Assembly: GCA_007693745.1 (NCBI GenBank)
Contig: REDA01000074.1
Coordinates: 1 to 50,995 of the forward strand
Direction of reading: 5' to 3'
Length of the DNA stretch: 50,995 bases
From: Balneolaceae bacterium
GTDB taxonomy: Bacteria > Bacteroidota > Rhodothermia > Balneolales > Balneolaceae
A program made the position numbers and the translations under genes. Below the pieces are notes generated by a model that was not told where the DNA came from, ran no database searches, and saw only the letters and a list, made by a program, of their open reading frames with translations. Each line of letters opens with the position of its first letter. Within the stretch, counting starts at the first letter, position 1. Below are positions 47,074 through 50,995 of the stretch, one piece after another.

Positions 47074-50000
47074 TTGAAGGGTTCGGGGCTGTTGCTGCCT
47101 GTAATTGCTGCACTTTTCATGGTGGTTTTTTCAGCAGAAACCGCAGCTGCACAATATCTCTCCGTAAAAGAGAGCCGGTTTACCGTCTCCAGAAATTACA
47201 CAACCGAAAACGGACTCCCCGGAAACAGTACAACGGCTGTAATTCAGGACAGCAGAGGTTACATCTGGCTTTCCGGTTTTAACGGTCTCGTTCGGTATGA
47301 CGGATATCGTTTTTTACGATACACCATGGAAAATGTAGAAGGGCTGACTTCCAACCGTTTTGTCTATGTAACAGAAGGGATAGACGGGTCGATAATGGCC
47401 GGACTTGAACACGGAGGGCTCCTCGTTATCAGTGACGGACAAACTGAAGTTTATGAACTTGACAAAGAGCTCTATGGTGTAAATCTTTCCATTAATGCCA
47501 TTCATCAGGACCCTACCGGAACCATCTGGCTTGGCACTGAAAGCCACCTTTTTCAACTTGATCAGGGGCTTTTTAAAGAGATTGATACCGGATTGGATCT
47601 TCCTGGTTCATTCTCTACCCAGATCATCAGCGATGATCAATATGTTTATCTTCTCTTTGCACGTTCATTGATTCGTTATGACATTGAATCAGACACATTC
47701 ACACCTCTGTTGAAACTGTCTGATGAAAATGATCAGATACTGTACAGAGGCCGCACTATAGAGGATTCCACTTCTTTATATGATTTTTTCTGGAGAATCT
47801 TGCTTTATGATGACATCATATTACTGGCTCACGAGAATGGAATCGCAGAACTTTCAGAAACCGGTATCCGGCATCTGCTCCATCGGAATGATATTGAAAT
47901 CTCACGCATTCATGGCATTTTCAAAGAGAGCCATTCCTTTTATGTGTACGGATTGGATGGTCTGTTCCGAATCGATAATCTGCTGAACGATCCTCATGAA
48001 GCTGTACGATATACCCCATTCAACACTGCACACGCCTCCTCTGACAACGAGGGAGGTATCTGGATGGCAACCAATGCAAACGGGCTCATTTACAGTAAAC
48101 CGACACCCGTTTATCAGGGAAGCAGTTACGATATCCTTACAGGCACTCCGGTTACAGCACTTTTTGGCCTGGATGATCAGACACTCTATACCGGAACCAA
48201 TTGTGACGGGCTCTATCAGTTTTCAGGAGATTCCCATACCCGGTACTCATACGAAGAGGGTATTTTAAACAATTGCGTCTGGTCTGTTACGAAGCAATCA
48301 GACGGAACCCTCTGGGCGGGAACCTGGGGTGCGGGTCTCTTTTTCAAGGCTGCCGGAAATGAACAGTTTCAGCGATTCAATCCGGATGTGATGAGGGATG
48401 CAACCGCTATCTTGTCTCTTTTTGAAGACTCGGGCGGAAGACTCTGGATCGGGAGCTACTATAACGGGCTGTTTATGTACGACGGGGAAACTACCGTACC
48501 CATCCTGAATAACAACAGTTCGGTTTTAAGTGCCGTGCGGACTATCTATGAAACATCTCAGGGTGAGCTCTATTTTGCAACCGACCGTGGAATAGGCATC
48601 CTGAGATCCGATATGAGAGTCGAAAAACCTGAGCATTTGAGTATTCTCCGGACTACAAACTTCAGAACCATCACATCAGATCCGGAAGGACGCCTCTGGT
48701 TTGGTTCCTATGGCGATGGTTTGGTTGTTATGGATGGTGAAAGAATTAAACCGCTCTCAACTGAACAGGGACTGCATGATAATTCTGTTTCTCAGCTTCG
48801 GTTCGACCCATCCGGAAATTTATGGCTTGCGGGTAACAGAGGTGTCAGTTACGTAGAGAAAGATCAAGTAGATCTCTTTCTCAATGATGAAATTGATTTT
48901 ATGCGCGTATCAAGGATTGCAACTTCTGAAGGCTTGCGCGTGGGCGAAACCACCGGTGGATTTATGCCTTCATCTCACATCAGTGAGAATGGACACCTCT
49001 ATATCCCCCTGGTGAACGGCCTGGCGAGGATTGAGACCTCTGATATGAGAATTAATCAGATCCCCCCGAGAATCTATCTTGAAGAGATTGAAATCAATGG
49101 AGTTGGATATTCTCCTGCCAGCATTCAGAGCATCTCATTTGATGACCAGAGGATTATTTTCCGCTTTTCCGTGATCAGTTATCAGAATCCGGACTATGTA
49201 ACCGCAGAATATAAGCTTGAAGGTCTCGATCTGAATTGGCAAACCGCATCCGAATCCCGTGAAGCAATCTATACCACACTACCGCATGGAGTCTATACCC
49301 TTAGAGTGAGAGCATCGAATAATGACGGGATTTGGAATGAAGAGGGATTGTCCTACACATTTACCGTATCCCCGCCATTCTGGATAACGTGGTGGTTTAT
49401 GCTGTCAGTGATTCTGTTCTTAAGTCTTCTGCTATTTCTACTATACAGATACCGCATGGCCCGAATTCAAAAAACAAATGCAGAACTTGAGAGAGAAGTT
49501 GAGATACGCACGGAGGAACTGAACCAGCTTAATCAGGAGCTGCAGCAACTCATCATGGAAAAAAACAAGATGCAGCGTGTACTGGGCCATGATCTCCGAA
49601 ATCCGTTATCCGGAATTATTGGGTATCTGGAGCTGCTGAGCATGCCGGACGGAACACAAGGGAATACTGATCAAAAGGAGATCATCGAAATGTTGATCGA
49701 TGCGAGTAAAGACACACTCAGCTTACTCGAAAATTTACTGAGCTTTTCCGGAAGTGAATCATCGCTGAACCCTAACTTCAGAAAGATAGCTGTCAAAAGC
49801 CTGATTCGCGACACTCTTAATATCACGGAGATCCAGGCATCCCAGAAAAACATCACGGTGAATCAGACAGGAAGCACCACAGCATCGCCGGAAATTGATC
49901 AGAACATGATGCTCTCCGTGCTCAGAAACCTGATCTCCAATGCGATAAAATTTTCCCCCAACGGATCCGTCATAACTATTGATGTTCAGGAGACAGATAG

Positions 50001-50256
50001 TGATGTGATGATTTCAGTAATCGATCAGGGAGTAGGTATGAGTCCTGAAAAAGTTGAGACGCTCTTCAATGAGGAATTAAAAAGCAGTCAGCTGGGAACC
50101 ATGGGAGAGAAAGGAATGGGAATCGGTCTTCAGATCTGCAGGGATTTCACTGAAAAACACAACGGAACCCTTTCTGTTGAGAGTTCTCCCGGAGAAGGCA
50201 GTACATTTACCGTAGTACTGCCAAAAGTTCAAAAAAACGGGACTAAAGGCAATTAA
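47074..50256 (+). CDS. reg_prop/Y_Y_Y sensor histidine kinase
   Basis: 1060 residues. Signal peptide (LLLPVIAALFMVVFSAETAAA), a large periplasmic propeller with at least eight reg_prop repeats (e.g. VIQDSRGYIWLSGFNG, LFEDSGGRLWIGSYYNG, ITSDPEGRLWFGSYGDG), a Y_Y_Y domain (~690-765), one membrane helix (~768-795), a coiled coil (~800-830), HisKA with H839 (LGHDLRNPLSGIIGY) and an HATPase with RNLISNAIKF, DQGVGM and GMGIGLQICRDF. It lacks the receiver and AraC output of hybrid HTCS proteins, so it needs a separate response regulator, none of which is in the window. The start is TTG 47074. Confidence 0.93.
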   Translation: MKGSGLLLPVIAALFMVVFSAETAAAQYLSVKESRFTVSRNYTTENGLPGNSTTAVIQDSRGYIWLSGFNGLVRYDGYRFLRYTMENVEGLTSNRFVYVTEGIDGSIMAGLEHGGLLVISDGQTEVYELDKELYGVNLSINAIHQDPTGTIWLGTESHLFQLDQGLFKEIDTGLDLPGSFSTQIISDDQYVYLLFARSLIRYDIESDTFTPLLKLSDENDQILYRGRTIEDSTSLYDFFWRILLYDDIILLAHENGIAELSETGIRHLLHRNDIEISRIHGIFKESHSFYVYGLDGLFRIDNLLNDPHEAVRYTPFNTAHASSDNEGGIWMATNANGLIYSKPTPVYQGSSYDILTGTPVTALFGLDDQTLYTGTNCDGLYQFSGDSHTRYSYEEGILNNCVWSVTKQSDGTLWAGTWGAGLFFKAAGNEQFQRFNPDVMRDATAILSLFEDSGGRLWIGSYYNGLFMYDGETTVPILNNNSSVLSAVRTIYETSQGELYFATDRGIGILRSDMRVEKPEHLSILRTTNFRTITSDPEGRLWFGSYGDGLVVMDGERIKPLSTEQGLHDNSVSQLRFDPSGNLWLAGNRGVSYVEKDQVDLFLNDEIDFMRVSRIATSEGLRVGETTGGFMPSSHISENGHLYIPLVNGLARIETSDMRINQIPPRIYLEEIEINGVGYSPASIQSISFDDQRIIFRFSVISYQNPDYVTAEYKLEGLDLNWQTASESREAIYTTLPHGVYTLRVRASNNDGIWNEEGLSYTFTVSPPFWITWWFMLSVILFLSLLLFLLYRYRMARIQKTNAELEREVEIRTEELNQLNQELQQLIMEKNKMQRVLGHDLRNPLSGIIGYLELLSMPDGTQGNTDQKEIIEMLIDASKDTLSLLENLLSFSGSESSLNPNFRKIAVKSLIRDTLNITEIQASQKNITVNQTGSTTASPEIDQNMMLSVLRNLISNAIKFSPNGSVITIDVQETDSDVMISVIDQGVGMSPEKVETLFNEELKSSQLGTMGEKGMGIGLQICRDFTEKHNGTLSVESSPGEGSTFTVVLPKVQKNGTKGN

Positions 50257-50368
50257 TCGCTGAAATACTCAGAGGTATCCTGAATCTCAGCTTTTGCCCT
50301 GAAATAGTTTAGACTTTTAAAACCCGTTATCCTTTTTTTTTCGTGGTGTCACTGCACTTTCACTGGAA

Positions 50369-50995
50369 TTAATTTATGTCAAAAATGGATGGAATCAGTT
50401 TCTGATAGTCTTTATTTTGCGCACGATTTCGTTCCGGATGCTCCTCAGTATGAAACACTTTAGATGAGGGGAAACTATCAAAATCAGATAAATTATCCCC
50501 ATCTGAAAAAGCCCTGCCAGTACCATTGGGAATAAATCTGCTGCTGCCATAATTTTCAAGCATCAGGATGGCAGTCTGAAAATCAGCAATACCATTACTC
50601 ACCAATCTGCCGGAAAAGAGTTGCAGCATCAAAGTCTCATCTCCGTGACTTACTGTTTCGATCTTTGCAAAAATCGAAAATCCATTCCCACTACCAATAA
50701 CATACGAACCAAGCCCGGTTGAAGTTGACACAATTTCACCCGTATCGTAGTTCATCTGTAAGTAATCCACTTCAATGGTAAACTCCCTGTCGTTTTGATC
50801 GTATAGTTTCATATACATATCAGCATACCTCGTACCAAGGGATACGTCGCCTGGAACATTCGTTTTTGTGAGCAAAAGTGGGGCAACTTTAAAGGATACA
50901 TTCAACCTCGGTGGATTATTTCCCCTGTAAATTGTTACACCAAGAGTATCCTCCAAAATGGCAAGCTCCTCTTCAGAAACAAACTCAAGAATATC
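50369..50995 (-). CDS. partial exported or lipoprotein-like protein, 5' end beyond window
   Basis: At least 208 residues; the frame is open to the window edge, so the true start and probable signal lie outside. Visible start region EFVSEEELAILEDTLGVTIYRGNNPP, then RLNVSFKVAPLLL and beta-rich sequence (EFTIEVDYLQMNYDTGEIVSTS, FSIFAKIETVSHGDETLMLQLFSGRL) resembles hypothetical surface lipoproteins of Bacteroidota/Balneolota, where 'IYRGNNPP' begins a mature beta-sandwich. Function unknown. Convergent with the histidine kinase gene, 112 nt between them. Confidence 0.75.
   Translation of the reverse strand, partial: DILEFVSEEELAILEDTLGVTIYRGNNPPRLNVSFKVAPLLLTKTNVPGDVSLGTRYADMYMKLYDQNDREFTIEVDYLQMNYDTGEIVSTSTGLGSYVIGSGNGFSIFAKIETVSHGDETLMLQLFSGRLVSNGIADFQTAILMLENYGSSRFIPNGTGRAFSDGDNLSDFDSFPSSKVFHTEEHPERNRAQNKDYQKLIPSIFDIN

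Overview
This window looks like a chromosomal segment of a Gram-negative bacterium from the Bacteroidota/Balneolota/Rhodothermota side of the tree; a marine or halophilic member of Balneolaceae is my best guess, not a proof. Pointers are a reg_prop/Y_Y_Y sensor kinase, a FISUMP-type lipoprotein, a TonB receptor with an N-terminal carboxypeptidase-regulatory-like domain, many lipoproteins with Bacteroidota-like lipoboxes, weak Shine-Dalgarno sites and several TTG starts. I see about 41 protein genes, no rRNA or tRNA, no CRISPR array, no recognisable transposase and no phage genes.

Layout. 1-8 kb (minus): carbohydrate catabolism, with a Tat-exported GH5 hydrolase, deoC, a lipoprotein sulfatase and a GH2 beta-galactosidase with a LamG-like domain inserted in its catalytic barrel. 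A divergent nucleoside hydrolase follows, and the gap holds a perfect 17-bp palindrome. 9-13.5 kb: a methyltransferase/D-hydroxyacid dehydrogenase pair, a secreted xylose-isomerase-like lipoprotein, PspC and a degenerate Gfo/Idh protein. 13.5-19 kb (minus): a beta-oxidation operon fadD-fadN-fadA. 19.2-21 kb: a hotdog thioesterase translationally coupled to a YfcC-type carrier. 21-23.7 kb (minus): GlsB/YeaQ-type membrane protein, gamma-glutamyltransferase and a 4-TM protein. 23.9-27.1 kb: a probable zinc-uptake operon (His/Cys-rich small protein, DHDHG lipoprotein, ZnuD-like receptor) with a near-palindrome over the first start codon. 27.1-31.2 kb: a surface-polymer cluster (LicC-like cytidylyltransferase, CDP-glycerol-type phosphotransferase, multi-TM protein, Stealth-type phosphotransferase).

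31.5-36 kb: amidohydrolase, serine/threonine dehydratase-like enzyme, PhoPQ-related (PqaA-type) hydrolase. 36.0-37.0 kb: a 1-kb non-coding block full of palindromes. It has a two-copy 28-nt exact repeat, a 145-nt long inverted repeat, a run of ~48-50-nt degenerate tandem units, and two homologous hairpin elements in inverted orientation bounding about 0.7 kb. This is the strongest unexplained structure in the window. 37-42.3 kb: DUF971, a 4-TM protein, FKBP isomerase, THUMP/RlmL-type RNA methyltransferase, a propeller-like lipoprotein, a PlsC-type acyltransferase. 42.3-51 kb: Gfo/Idh oxidoreductase, FISUMP lipoprotein, neutral ceramidase-like enzyme, DUF302 protein behind a perfect 20-bp palindrome, a large periplasmic-propeller histidine kinase, and a gene cut by the window end.

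Taken together, the window suggests a heterotroph that degrades sulfated/galactose-containing polysaccharide, lipids and nucleosides and decorates its surface with phosphodiester-linked sugars. Functions are assigned from motifs read by eye; no database search was run.
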